64,000 bases of DNA from Grammothele lineata (Eukaryota; Basidiomycota; Agaricomycetes; Polyporales; Polyporaceae): NCBI GenBank assembly GCA_002150815.3, contig NDFF03000091.1:310001-374000 (forward strand), written 5' to 3'. Positions 47,740 through 58,100 of this stretch are shown here, piece after piece. The notes below the pieces were generated by a model. It was not told the DNA's origin, made no database searches, and was given only the letters and a program-made list of their open reading frames with translations. A program made the translations under genes and the position numbers. Numbering within the stretch: the stretch's first letter is position 1; the number at the start of each line of letters is the position of its first letter.

Positions 47740-48683
47740 GCACTCGGCGCTGGGTGTTCTGGGATGCGATATGACGTGAGTCTGGTCTACAAAAATGATC
47801 CGTTGGGTGCTTCGGACGATCCGATGGTAGGGGAGCCAAAGTAGTATCAATGTTAGAAATGCTGTACCATCATCTACCATCATCCTCATGCGCAGCCGCG
47901 AGGCAGCCGGCTATGGTTACAATTAAACGTTTTTGGCGTACTCGTATCGGTGTCATGATAAATTGGTACACGAGGCCTTTGTACCCTTGGCCAGATAGTG
48001 CGGGTAAGTGGGGAAATAATGCGACGAGTGAGAGACAAAGGAAGAAACAGATAGGCATGTCCGCGGAGTTGTCATCGTTGTTAGGCTCTCATTGGCCCAT
48101 GGGCCCAACCTGAATATTGACTGGCATTACTTTACAACTCTAGGGCGTGACTAGCCCATGGGGCGCCTTTAATTGTCGGGACCACAAAGCACTCTCACAA
48201 CGCGTGCCCCAACCACGGCAACGCGGTTGAACGTGAGGCACGGTCGAAGCATTCATACTATGATGTTCTGAATTCGTGCGCAATGTGGCCAAGTTGGCTG
48301 ACAACGTCTGCTTAGAATCCCCATCATTACGTCTACGGAGCGTGCGTACGGGTATGTTTGTTCTAACGTGTCGCGAAGTGGTCCAGATAGCGGATGTAAA
48401 ATGTTAGGATGGATGGATGAATTGACTGGATAGTGATGGGCAAACAGCTACGTAATTTGTCGGAGAGAGCGAGCAAAATCGGGAACACAGCAATGCAGGA
48501 GGGTGGACAGCGAGCGTTGCGAATACGGGAGGAGTACTACAATACGGAGAGAAGAAAAGAGAATAACGTCGACATACGGAGCCGATCCTCCCACCGAACG
48601 GCATGTAAACCGGGGATATCCAAGCGAGGCAGGCTCCGCGGCAACGGTCCCGCACCGAGCGACATAGGCAGGACAGCATGCGC
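47740..48683. other. Convergent 3' regions, no gene seen
   Basis: About 940 bp between the stops of the purine enzyme and the FAD monooxygenase. Only motif-free frames of fewer than 180 codons are present. It presumably contains both 3' UTRs. Confidence 0.5.
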
Positions 48684-50743
48684 TCAGCCGGCATGGATAG
48701 TGACGCTCGAGAAGTCGAACCCGGTCGGTTGGTCGCGCGCACCGTCAGAGAACCGGCCCCAGTTGACCCACCACTCGGCGGCGGCGTCGTACGCATCGTA
48801 GAGGAATATCTCCGCGATCTCCTCGAACTGCGCCTTGAGCGTGCCCTCGTCCCAGTCGTCCCTGCGCCGGCGCATGTCCTCGTCGCGCGCGGAGGCGGCG
48901 GGCCCGTCCGGCATCGCGACCATTTTCGCGTTCCCGACGTCCGCGGCAAAGACGAGCGCGCAGCGCCGCTGGCGGAGCTCCTGGAAGGCGCTGAGGAAGG
49001 ACGCTATCTGGTCGAGCGTGCTGAGGTGGGAGAAGAGCGCGCCGAAGACGACCGCGTCCTCTACGGCCATGCTACCACCGTGCGATCCGCCTGGCTACGG
49101 GTGTACGGCAGGCATATGTCAGTGTCTGTGCCTCAGTGGCCCGGCAGGAGGAGGGGAAAGCGAACTTACGAAAGAGGGGTGCGCAGCATCGCCTAGCAGC
49201 ACGATCCGACCGGACGCGTCCACCCAATCGTCCACCTCTTCCTCGCGGGCCATGAAGCGTGTGCGGACGAGGTGTGGCGCCATACCAATAAGTCGTTGTA
49301 CCCTGTGGACGATTCACCAGCAGTTAGGACTGCATGCCACCAACGTTACCGCTAGCACTGATGCGCTCACCTCGCTCCATGTTTACTCAAGTCAATCGTG
49401 CTCGTCTGCACAACCTCCTCCCAGCTCTCCTCGCCCTCCGGTTCAAGCCCATCGCCCAAGTGGGAGTAGATGTGAAAGGAGAACTCATTCTTCGCGCGCT
49501 AGAAGCAGCATCCGGTCATCAGAGTGCGTCGTTGCGGCGCTCTTTGTGGGCGCAGTGCTTACCACGGGGTGTCCTAGAAGAAGCATTCGCATCAACCTCA
49601 ACGTAAGACGAAGCAAGGCACCGTCACTAACCGCATACGCTCCGGTTGGAGCCCATCCATATCGGCCACTATCGCTTGATGAGCTTCTGGCGTAACGGCC
49701 TCGGGGCGATGGACAGCGGCTTACCTCGTCCGATAGCGCATACGGCCGCAAGTCCGGGTCTTTCAGCATCTGCTCGGCATCGACGACGCCCGTGTAGAGC
49801 GTCATACCCGCAGGCTCCGCGCAGTCCTCCTCCTCCGTAACTACGTCCCGCACCATGCTCTTGTGGCCATCCGCGCCCACGAGGATGTCGGCGGTAAGGA
49901 CGTTACCGTTAGCAAGGGTGACGCTGGGGTTTGGCACGTTCCCCGAACCCTGCTGTATTGCGACTACCTCGGTGTTGAAGTCGACTTTCGCCCCAGCGTC
50001 CGTGGCGAGCTTGTACAGTAACTGTACGAGGTCTTCTCGCTACCCAAGTATGAGCGGCCTCGACGCAAAGAAAGAGCTGCGGGCTTACATGCATCACGAG
50101 AAACTCTCCACCGGTCTCCGCCATGACTGCGGGCTTCCAATGCAGGTATCCGATGTATTCGTCGGTGGCTACTATACGTCCGAGAAGCCCGGTCAGGATC
50201 GTGAGTGTCCATCCACGAAGGCAAACAGCGATCCACACCACGCCGCCACCGATCGAACAGCCACCGGGGGCAGAATCGCAGCTACGTCACGACCCATGGA
50301 CGGCAAAAAGCCGAAACGGGCAGTTGTGGATTGGAGAGGGGAGGGATCGAGAGACTCACGGCTATGGAAAGGTGTGCCGATACACCGCGTGGACACCTTC
50401 ATAAGCTCCTCCTCGCCCGCCCATCGTCGTAGGATCTTGCTCAAGTTGGGAGGCACGCGGATCCCGCCGCTCGGCACCGAGAGGTCCCGCTTCTCGAGTA
50501 CACGTACATTATGACCAGCTTGGGCGAGCGTGTACGCCACAGCGAGGCCGCCAACACCTGAGAAGAGAACCCAAGTAAGTTCACGAACCAACAGACCCCG
50601 TGAGGATCGGCCCCGAATCCATGATGGAAGGCGGAAACATTGCGGAGGAAAGGCACCGTAGGGCCGTAGATTCTGGGTCACGCACCTCCTCCGATGACGA
50701 GGAAATCGAGGGCGAGGGACGCCTGGCGCTGTGAGTTGTGCAT
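48684..50743 (-). CDS. FAD-dependent monooxygenase (salicylate-hydroxylase-like)
   Basis: Class A flavoprotein hydroxylase using NAD(P)H and oxygen on small aromatic substrates. The start is MHNSQRQASLALDFLVIGGG, with the Rossmann motif GGGVGGLAVAYTLAQAGHNV restored by splicing out intron 1. Then come VLEKRDLSVPSGGIRVPPNL, the substrate-side YIGYLHWKPAVMAETGGEFL, VMHREDLVQLLYKLA, DILVGADGHKSMVRDV (the DG motif), WPIWMGSNRSVCGHPV, and VLLGDAAHPSFPGGSHGGSM (the GD motif). The C-terminus ends FDFSSVTIHAG. At least seven introns are present. One exon is only about 11 nt (GA CAC CCC GTG), inferred because it completes the usual sequence. Similar enzymes act on salicylate, 6-hydroxynicotinate or polyketide aromatics; the substrate is not predictable. 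Confidence 0.88.
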
Positions 50744-51598
50744 AGTGGGGAGGACACGGAAGGTGGTATCGGGGGCGTCTGGGAGGACGCGTTGATTTTG
50801 AAGCTCTGGGCGATGGCTCTAGAAGCGGGGCGGAATGGTTGGGCGTTCATACCAAAGAAGGCGACGCGAGGTTGGGTAAGTGGGCTCGGCTGCATAGCGA
50901 ACGAAGACGAATTAAGTTCGGAATCGCAAGAGTTCAAGCGAAGGCAGCGGAGCAGGCGTGCCGGCGGCTATTTCCGTGTATGATCCCCGCGTGTTCCTTG
51001 CAAAGCCTCGCGGGGGCATCGCCAATGAGGTGATGGTGTGCAGGGACAAGCCGGTAAGAACCGGTTTATTTTTTGTAACGTACGGCAGCATCAAATATGA
51101 GCGTGCCGATATTCCCGCTGTCTCGCCTGCGGTGGCCTGGCAGCGTGCATAGACGTGAGAAAGGATGTTACGAGCGGTCATGATACTGTTGACAGTGTGT
51201 ACTTATCCGCATGATCCCCGACTACTTACGTCGACGTCAGGAGAGTAAAGACCGAAGTGCCACCTAGCGCTGCCAAATATGTTTTGGGATACGAAGGAGG
51301 CAGGCGGCTTGTTGTTCTCACAGTTCGCGAACTGTGTGTCAGTGTGCACCACGAGTCCCTCCTAAGCGGATACTCGGTTCACACGACCGTCGCCAGCGAC
51401 TTGGAATGAGGAATGCAACAACGGTTGCGACTGGTTGCGAGGCTCTGCTGGAAGTCGAGGAAAGCGGGAGTTATCGCATCAGCGGATCTCTAAGTTTATC
51501 CTCCCCGCATCCTCTCCCCGTCGCATTCGACAGCATCTCCTCGCGATCTCCTCGCTCACACTCCACCACTAGCACTCCACACGCCCTTCTCCACCACC
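50744..51598. other. Intergenic, divergent promoter region
   Basis: About 855 bp between the FAD monooxygenase and the small unknown gene. Short frames on both strands show no motif. Confidence 0.5.
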
Positions 51599-51994
51599 AT
51601 GTCCAACTCCGTCCTCTCCTCCTTCGACCCGCTCGCCACCCACCCGTTCACCAACAACTCGGGCCTCCTCCCCAAGCCCGCCGCGCCCTCACAGTACCCC
51701 CACGCTATCCCCTCGTCCGTCAAGACGAGCAGCACCGCGCAGGGCCCCATCATCCTCACCACCACCCCGCTGCACGCGCCCCAGCCGAAGCGCGCCGCGC
51801 CGGCAAAGACGGGCCCCGCGGGCGGGCCCAAGCCCATCTTCGTGCCCTTCCGCCCCGAGCGGTCGTCCCCCGAGCTCGAGGACATCCTCCTCAAGAAGAA
51901 GCTCGCCGACGCGTTCCAGGGCAAGGCGACGTGGGGCATCGACCAGGTCGTGCCCCCGCTCGCGAACTCGGCCAGGCAGGGCAAGGCGCAATGA
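51599..51994 (+). CDS. Small hypothetical protein, Pro-rich
   Basis: An uninterrupted frame of 131 codons, preceded by a pyrimidine-rich leader and ATG in the context CACCATGTCC, which is good for a fungal start. I do not recognise the family. The N-terminal half is low-complexity (Pro, Ser, Thr, Ala). The C-terminal half has a more structured look: KPIFVPFRPERSSPELEDIL and LKKKLADAFQGKATWGIDQV, an amphipathic Leu/Lys helix. No signal peptide or TM segment is visible. The downstream flank, after a few hundred bases, is occupied by the retrotransposon, which may have inserted into or just beyond its 3' UTR. Confidence 0.55.
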   Translation: MSNSVLSSFDPLATHPFTNNSGLLPKPAAPSQYPHAIPSSVKTSSTAQGPIILTTTPLHAPQPKRAAPAKTGPAGGPKPIFVPFRPERSSPELEDILLKKKLADAFQGKATWGIDQVVPPLANSARQGKAQ

Positions 51995-52585
51995 TCCGCC
52001 CGGTCCACCCTCTCCGCATACCCCATCATGTACTATACCCCCACCGTGAGTGTCCGTCCATTGTGCATTGTCTCTCGCCGCCGTCCTTCCTCCCTCGTCC
52101 ACAACGCGCGCTCGCGAGAGCGTTGCGGCGCCCCACCATCAGCACGCACGCTCCTCTTCTCTGCTTCTCGCCCTCCAGCTGACCCTCCCTCGCCCGCATC
52201 TGACTCCGTCCACCGCCTAATGATCCGGCCAGGTGTGAGCACCTGCGAGCCACACCCACGCCCGTCTGCATTAGCCTTTCGCCAGCAAATGGCCTCCGTC
52301 TCTCGCGCGAATCCTCTTCACCCGCCCCTCTTGGCTCCCACCTGCCCCCGCCGTCTCCCGTGCCTGAAGCGCCCGTGCCAGATACGCCCTCCGCGAGCTT
52401 GAGTTTGGCCTCCTGAGATTGCCTGAGAGGACCTTTCTTCCATTCCGGCCCTGCGCCCGCTGACAAAGCGCGACGGCGAACAGCGAGCGAGCCCATTCCA
52501 GGCACGCCTCGAATAGGCATGGCCTCCGCCCCCGCTTCTCTCCGCCACGGTGGCTCTGCCAGACGGCCGCTCTCCCACCACCATT
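51995..52585. other. Pyrimidine-rich flank between small gene and retroelement
   Basis: About 590 bp rich in C and T with no recognisable gene. The 5' end of the retrotransposon may lie inside or just after this stretch; the border cannot be set from one copy. Confidence 0.4.
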
Positions 52586-52648
52586 GGTGCGACTGGTACA
52601 CTACACCCCTCAGTGGCTATATGGCAGTCCAGTCTCTGCACGGCGGGT
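52586..52648 (+). repeat. 63-bp direct repeat, copy 1
   Basis: Identical by eye to 52852-52914. It begins GGTGCGACTGG and ends GCACGGCGGGT. The two copies lie 266 bp apart, with degenerate units carrying GCGTAGGTGCG and (T)CAGCACGGCG between them, so the region looks like an array of related monomers. Confidence 0.9.
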
Positions 52649-52851
52649 CCGCTCCTCCTCCCCCAGCGTCAGCACGGCGACCCCTGGTGGCTCGCGTAGG
52701 TGCGGCTGATACACAGGCCCCTGCCGCGGTCGTAGCCCCGGTGTCAGCACGGCAACCCCCCCCCGGGGGGGTGCGTAGGTGCGACTGTGGCACGGCCCGG
52801 TGGCCTCCCTCTCCTCCAGTGTCTGCACGGCGGCCCCTGCAGGGCCGCGTA

Positions 52852-52914
52852 GGTGCGACTGGTACACTACACCCCTCAGTGGCTATATGGCAGTCCAGTC
52901 TCTGCACGGCGGGT
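52852..52914 (+). repeat. 63-bp direct repeat, copy 2
   Basis: Second exact copy of the unit at 52586-52648. A further degenerate unit starts near 52924 (GCGTAGGCGCGGCTGG). Confidence 0.9.
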
Positions 52915-53039
52915 TGGTTTGGGCCCGCGTAGGCGCGGCTGGCTAGGCCACCCCCACCTCGCAAATCTTCCCCGCGCGACTGCACACGCCCTGGCTGGGG
53001 GGCGTGCGGGCTGGGGACATACGTGCTCCGTCTGCTTTC

Positions 53040-53070
53040 TTTTTTTTTTTTTTTTTTTTTTTCCTTTTTT
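53040..53070 (+). repeat. T-rich homopolymer tract
   Basis: A run of 23 T, then CC, then six T, located between the 5' monomer-like repeats and ORF1 of the retroelement. It may be a slippage-prone tract or the fossil poly(A) tail of a sequence inserted in the opposite direction. Confidence 0.85.
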
Positions 53071-53719
53071 GCTGGGTCATATTAGACATGCTCCGCTCGC
53101 AGGGCAGCGCGTGGCCACTGGCTTGGACCTAGGAGTGTGGCACCCAATCAGTGGACTTGTCCTTATCCCCGGAGGAGTCGCGGCCGGCCCAGGTCCGTGT
53201 GACTGGCCTGCACGGTGATAGACTGCCCCTGGCCCCACCGTCTTCATGCGGCATTCTGTCACAGCGCTTCGCGCGCGTGTAGTCTGCGCCGCCGGTGGTT
53301 AAGTTCCAAGGCGTGGCCAACGCGCGGGTTACGCGGGTGTCTGTGTGTGCACCCTTCCCCTCGAGAGGGGAGACATGCAGCCCGCGCTGGGCATATAGGG
53401 GCATGTACCACGTTCCTGCCCGAGCTGGGCATCTGAGGAGGCAAAAGGCGTCCCGTTGGCTGGAGCGATAGTAGACTCGATCGTAGGGATGCTCTTTCTT
53501 GCGCTCGTTCGAACAGCATGGTACAACGCACTGGCAACGCGTCCTCTTATCGTCCACTCGCCAAGTCGTCGCTCGACCGTTCCAGGCTCTGCGCTAGAGT
53601 CGGTCGGGCGAAATATCGCTGCGCCACCCCCTGCGGCGCGCCCGACACTCGGAAAGGCGGTTGTCCTTATTTAGGAGGGCGGCGCGAGTCGGGCTCCCTG
53701 TCCGCCGTCCTCCGCGACT

Positions 53720-55168
53720 ATGGACTCGCCTGCTGACGTCGAAGGCTTCGACGCACTCGTCCCCCCAGTGCTGCCCGCCCTGGCTCCAGCCCCTGCTCCC
53801 GTCGCGAAAGGGAAGGGCGTTGATAGGAGCGCCCCACTGGGGCTGCCAGGGACTCCACGTGCTTCGCCCACCCCGGACATCCTTGCCCGAGTCGAGAACG
53901 ATGGTGAGGCTACTGACCTGGAGGGCGACTCGCAGCAGACTGCCGAAGCCTCCGCCACCCCAAAGCGCAAGCGCCCTCGCCGCTCTGGCACCTCGACAGC
54001 GTCTCTGTCGCCGGCCGCTAAGAAAGGGAAGACGACAGCGGTCCCGGAGGACGTCCCAGAGGATGACGGGGTCGCCGTGTCCGCCGCCCTCCGGACTGCC
54101 AGGGTCGCCAAGCCGACGGTAGCCACCCTCTTCGAGGACGTCAAACTGCTCGCTATTGCCATAGACTCGCTCTCTGAGCGTGTCGTCGATCACGACGCCA
54201 CGGTCCCCGCCGCCGGTGCACGAGTTGACCAGGCCTTCAACGCGCTCCACTCCAAGATGGAGCTGGCCTTTGAAGCGCTTCATTCCAAACTCGAGGCCGA
54301 GGTCCGTGCCAACGTCACTGAAGAAGTGGTCGCAATCTTGGCCAAACGCGACAGGCAAATGGTGGAAGGTCACAAGCTCCTCCTCGACACCGTCGAAGGC
54401 CGCCTGCAGCGCCTCGCAGGGCGTGTCGACGACGCCACCAGGGTGGCCGAGGGTGCGGACCGCAGGGCGCTCACCGCCCTTGATGAGGGGCGGGCCATGG
54501 CCGATGGTCTCACCACTGCCGCCGCACTCGCTTCCTGCGCGCAGGACGCTGTCAACCGGCTGCTCACAGCGGACCCGCCTCCCGGCGCCCCCCCCCAGCG
54601 CGTCAGCGCTGCCATCCAGGCCACCCAGCACTACCTCCCCCCTGTCGCCGCCCCGGTACTGGCCCCTGCCCCTGCCGCGGTGTTGCCTGGCCCGTCGGCT
54701 GCCCCCCAGGCGACGGCGTGGGCTGCTGTTGCTGGGACCCAGCCTCCTCCCCCTGCTCCCACTGCCGTACCAGGCCCGCCGCCGCCGCCGGGCCCGCAGC
54801 GCGTGCCGGGGCCGGCTCCAGCCCCGCCCGTGGCAGCGCCGCGGTTCCCTCCTGCCCCCGCGCCGCAAGTCCACAGCCAGGCTCCCCCTGTTCCTCCCCA
54901 GCAGCGCCGGCCGGTGCAGGTCCTCCTCGGCCCCGTCCTGTGGGGCGCAACGAACCTCCACGATGAGGTGCGCGCCGTGACGGCGCCCGTCCTCAGTGCG
55001 CGCAAGCGCCTTAGGTCCGCAATCCTTAACAGGACGCTCGACGCTCACCCTCATTATGCCCGCCTCACGTTCCGGACGGGCGAGCTGGCAGAGGAGTTTG
55101 TGCAGGCGTGGAATGTGGTGCACCGGGACCCGCAGTGGGCTAATGTGTCCGCGACTGTGGCTGCGTAG
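53720..55168 (+). CDS. Retrotransposon ORF1 protein (Gag-like)
   Basis: 482 residues, presumed RNA-binding nucleocapsid partner of the retroelement. The N-terminus is disordered and acidic, with a nuclear-signal-like TPKRKRPRRS (about residues 80-90) and KKGKTT. A helical, probably coiled-coil section covers about residues 135-285 (FEDVKLLAIAIDSLSERVVD, FNALHSKMELAFEALHSKLE). A long Pro/Ala-rich linker follows. The C-terminal domain (RPVQVLLGPVLWGATNLHDE to WNVVHRDPQWANVSATVAA) looks compact and could be an RRM-like fold. I see no CCHC zinc knuckles, unlike many Tad and I elements. The start at 53720 is the first good ATG after a TATTTAG-containing leader. Confidence 0.8.
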   Translation: MDSPADVEGFDALVPPVLPALAPAPAPVAKGKGVDRSAPLGLPGTPRASPTPDILARVENDGEATDLEGDSQQTAEASATPKRKRPRRSGTSTASLSPAAKKGKTTAVPEDVPEDDGVAVSAALRTARVAKPTVATLFEDVKLLAIAIDSLSERVVDHDATVPAAGARVDQAFNALHSKMELAFEALHSKLEAEVRANVTEEVVAILAKRDRQMVEGHKLLLDTVEGRLQRLAGRVDDATRVAEGADRRALTALDEGRAMADGLTTAAALASCAQDAVNRLLTADPPPGAPPQRVSAAIQATQHYLPPVAAPVLAPAPAAVLPGPSAAPQATAWAAVAGTQPPPPAPTAVPGPPPPPGPQRVPGPAPAPPVAAPRFPPAPAPQVHSQAPPVPPQQRRPVQVLLGPVLWGATNLHDEVRAVTAPVLSARKRLRSAILNRTLDAHPHYARLTFRTGELAEEFVQAWNVVHRDPQWANVSATVAA

Positions 55169-58100
55169 GCGTACCCTGCTGAACATACAGAATGTAGTGT
55201 TAATAGTCTCTGAATACAGTCATTTCCGGCTGTCTCTGCTGTCCTGGAATGTGCACGGAAATGCGGCCTTGAAGCTCACGAGCCCCCTCTTCCGTGCGAT
55301 GCTCGAAGAGTACGACGTTGTAATGCTGCAGGAGACACATTTCTGGCCCGAGATGGAGGATGCGGTGCACATCCTTGAAGGCTTTGACTCATTCCTCCAG
55401 TCACGCCCAGCGGCGGATGGCCTCGCATCCCAGGGTGGTGGAGTTATGACCATGGTGCGGACGTACCTCGAGCCTAAGCGGGTCCCCCAACCGGGCGGTG
55501 TCACAGACGTGCTGGCAGTGTGTGTGCATGATACCGTCCTCATCAATGTGTATCTACCTCCTCCGGGCTCTCCGTGGCTGCTCCGTGTCGCCAAGACTCC
55601 AGAACAGATGCTTGAAGAGGTAGTCGCCACCGCAGCAGTACAATTGGCGGGGCAGGAGCGAACTTGTCTCCTAGGTGACTTCAATGCGCGCACTGCCTCG
55701 AGGAACTCTGTACCCGAACTCCCGAGAGTGTCGCCAGACGCAACCGTGGATACGAGAGGTCGTGACCTGCTCAGAATATGTACAACGCACCGTATGGCCA
55801 TAGTCAATAACACTCGCTACCAGGCTGCAGCGTCCCGAGGGCGTTTCACATGCTTTCAGGGCGGGTTACGGCGCTCCGTGGTCGACTATGCACTCTTGTC
55901 CGAGGTCCTGCTGCAACCCGCAACGCCGGCAGAGAGGCCTCTGGTGGACGTCCGCCAGCGCATGCAGCAGTGGTCCGACCACGCGCAGATCCACCTCGGT
56001 CTCACAACCAGTGGTCTGCCCACGGGCCCTCCACGCCCTCCCCCCGCAAAGCTCACAAGGAAGGAGAGGCTGGTGGCGGCGCGGCCTCCAATTGACAGCC
56101 ACGACAACCTCGACCGCCTCCTGCTTGCAGCCCTGGACGCCTCGGAGGAGTCCGCCGAGGAGATGCTTGGCCGCATATATGGTGCTGTTGAATGCGAGTC
56201 CCCGAGGGTGGACGTGTGGATAGATGGTTCATGCAAGGGTATGCAAGGGGCTAGGAGAGCAGGCGCTGGGGTGTTCTGGGGCGACTCCGCAAGAACGCCA
56301 AACGTGTCCGTGCGTCTGCCGGGGCCACAGGCAGAACAGCTCAACAATCGGGCGGAGCTCTACGCCCTGCTGATGGCGGTGAGGGCTCTGCCACCAAACC
56401 AGTCCCTGGGAATATACACAGACTCGGAATATGTCATCCAGTCCCTGTGCGTTCGCGTGGGCAAGATCGTGGAGACGAATTATGCGTGCGCAAATGGTGA
56501 CCTCGTCCGCGCCCTCGTCATGCACATCAGAAGGAGGGGGGCCCCCATGGTATTCAATTGGGTTAGGGCGCATGCAGGAAACAAGAGGAACGAGGCTGCA
56601 GATGAGCTCGCAAAGAGTGGCGCAGACAGGGATGCTTGCCTGATGGACCCGTCTGTGCTGGTCCCCCCTTCCTCCTGGCCTCTCTCAATCCCTCCCCCTC
56701 CCCAGACCACTCGTCGGAACGCTGGAGGCTCGCCCCTGCCCTCGGCGCGGGCTAAGGTCTTCACAACGTGGCGCCCGAACCCGCCCAAGGACAGACGGCC
56801 TGCGGACGCGAACTCCGGCCCGGTGCTGCAACCTGGGGCCGTCGATGGCGCGGAAGAGGCGCACGAGTCAGACACTCTGAGGGAGCTCAGGCGAGCCCTG
56901 TACGACAAGGTCTGTGCTGCGTCCGACAGTACGTTTTGGAGGACGGTTACGGACGTCACGTCGGGCGGCCGGCGGGTGGTGCCAGTGACGGCGGCGCAGC
57001 TGAAGAATGTCTTTGAACCCCGTATGAACCCCCCTCCTGTCCACGTCGCCTCTCCGCTCGCCGATATGCGAGCGTTTGACGCAATGGCGACGCGTGCCCT
57101 ACCTCCCCGCACAGAGGACAACACACCAGACAGGTGTTTCTCCAGGCCTTTCTCGCTGGAGGAGATAGGGCGCGTGAAGGAGCACCTCACCTCTGCCACC
57201 AACTCCGCCGCTGGGCCCGACAAGGTGACGTTCGCTGATGTGCTGAGGATCCCAAACGAACGCCTGCGCGACCTCTTTAATGCCTGCATAGAGGAGGGGC
57301 GTGCCCCAGACGTGTGGCTAACGGCGTCTCTGTCCGCGGTGCTCAAGAAGGATAAGGATGCCCACGACGCTGAGGGGTATCGGAACATAGGCCTCGAGAG
57401 CTGCCTCTTGAAGACGCTCACGTTTCTCATCGAGAGGCGGATCCGCGCATGGGCTGAGGATGCTGGCCACGTACCCAAGGAGCAGAACGGGTTCAGGGCG
57501 GGGTGCAGGACGGAGAACAATATGTTCGTCCTGAGAGCGGCAATAGAGCAGGCGAAGGCCAGAGGACAAACACTCTGGGTGGCGTTCATGGACCTCTCCA
57601 ATGCCTTCCCCTCCGTGGATCAGGACGTGTTGTGGGCGAAACTACGGGATCTCGGAGCGTCCGGCCCCCTCATAGACTGGCTACGGATGCTGTATCAGCA
57701 GCTCGAGTACTACGTCCGTTTCCAGGGCGGCTCTTCGGAGATGTTCAAGTCCCTCGCAGGCATCCTCATAGGCGACCCGGCCTCTCCAATATTGTGGATC
57801 CTGTTCTTCTGCGACTTCTGTCCCCCAGTGGACAACGACGACGTCGTGGTCGCGGGGGCCAGGGTGGGCTATCTGGCACAGGCGGACGACGTTAGCTTCT
57901 TGGGCTGGAGAGGAATGGCGATCCAGCGCAAGGTGGACTATCTCGAGCGTTGGTGCGAAAGGAATGGGCTGTCGGTCAACGTGCTCAAGTGCATCCTAAT
58001 GATCTTTGGGTGGGTGCCGCCCTACGTCGCCCCCATTCGCATGCGTGGGGGAACTATTCCTAGGAAGGACAGTGCGGTATATGTTGGGACCAAGCTCACA

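Noticed and set aside
38219..50743. Secondary-metabolite cluster (reductase, P450, FAD monooxygenase)
   Set aside because: Housekeeping genes (Grx5, Zim17, purine synthesis) lie between them and no backbone synthase is present.
52586..52990. CRISPR-like array
   Set aside because: The repeats are two exact 63-bp copies with degenerate units and irregular spacing in a eukaryotic genome; no cas genes are present.
53594..55186. 530-codon frame on the minus strand
   Set aside because: It is antisense to retroelement ORF1 and of Arg/Gly/Ala-rich composition without any domain; a shadow of biased codons.
56223..56603. RNase H domain as a separate host gene or a chimera
   Set aside because: The domain lies in one uninterrupted frame with endonuclease and RT, with no intron signals or stops around it.
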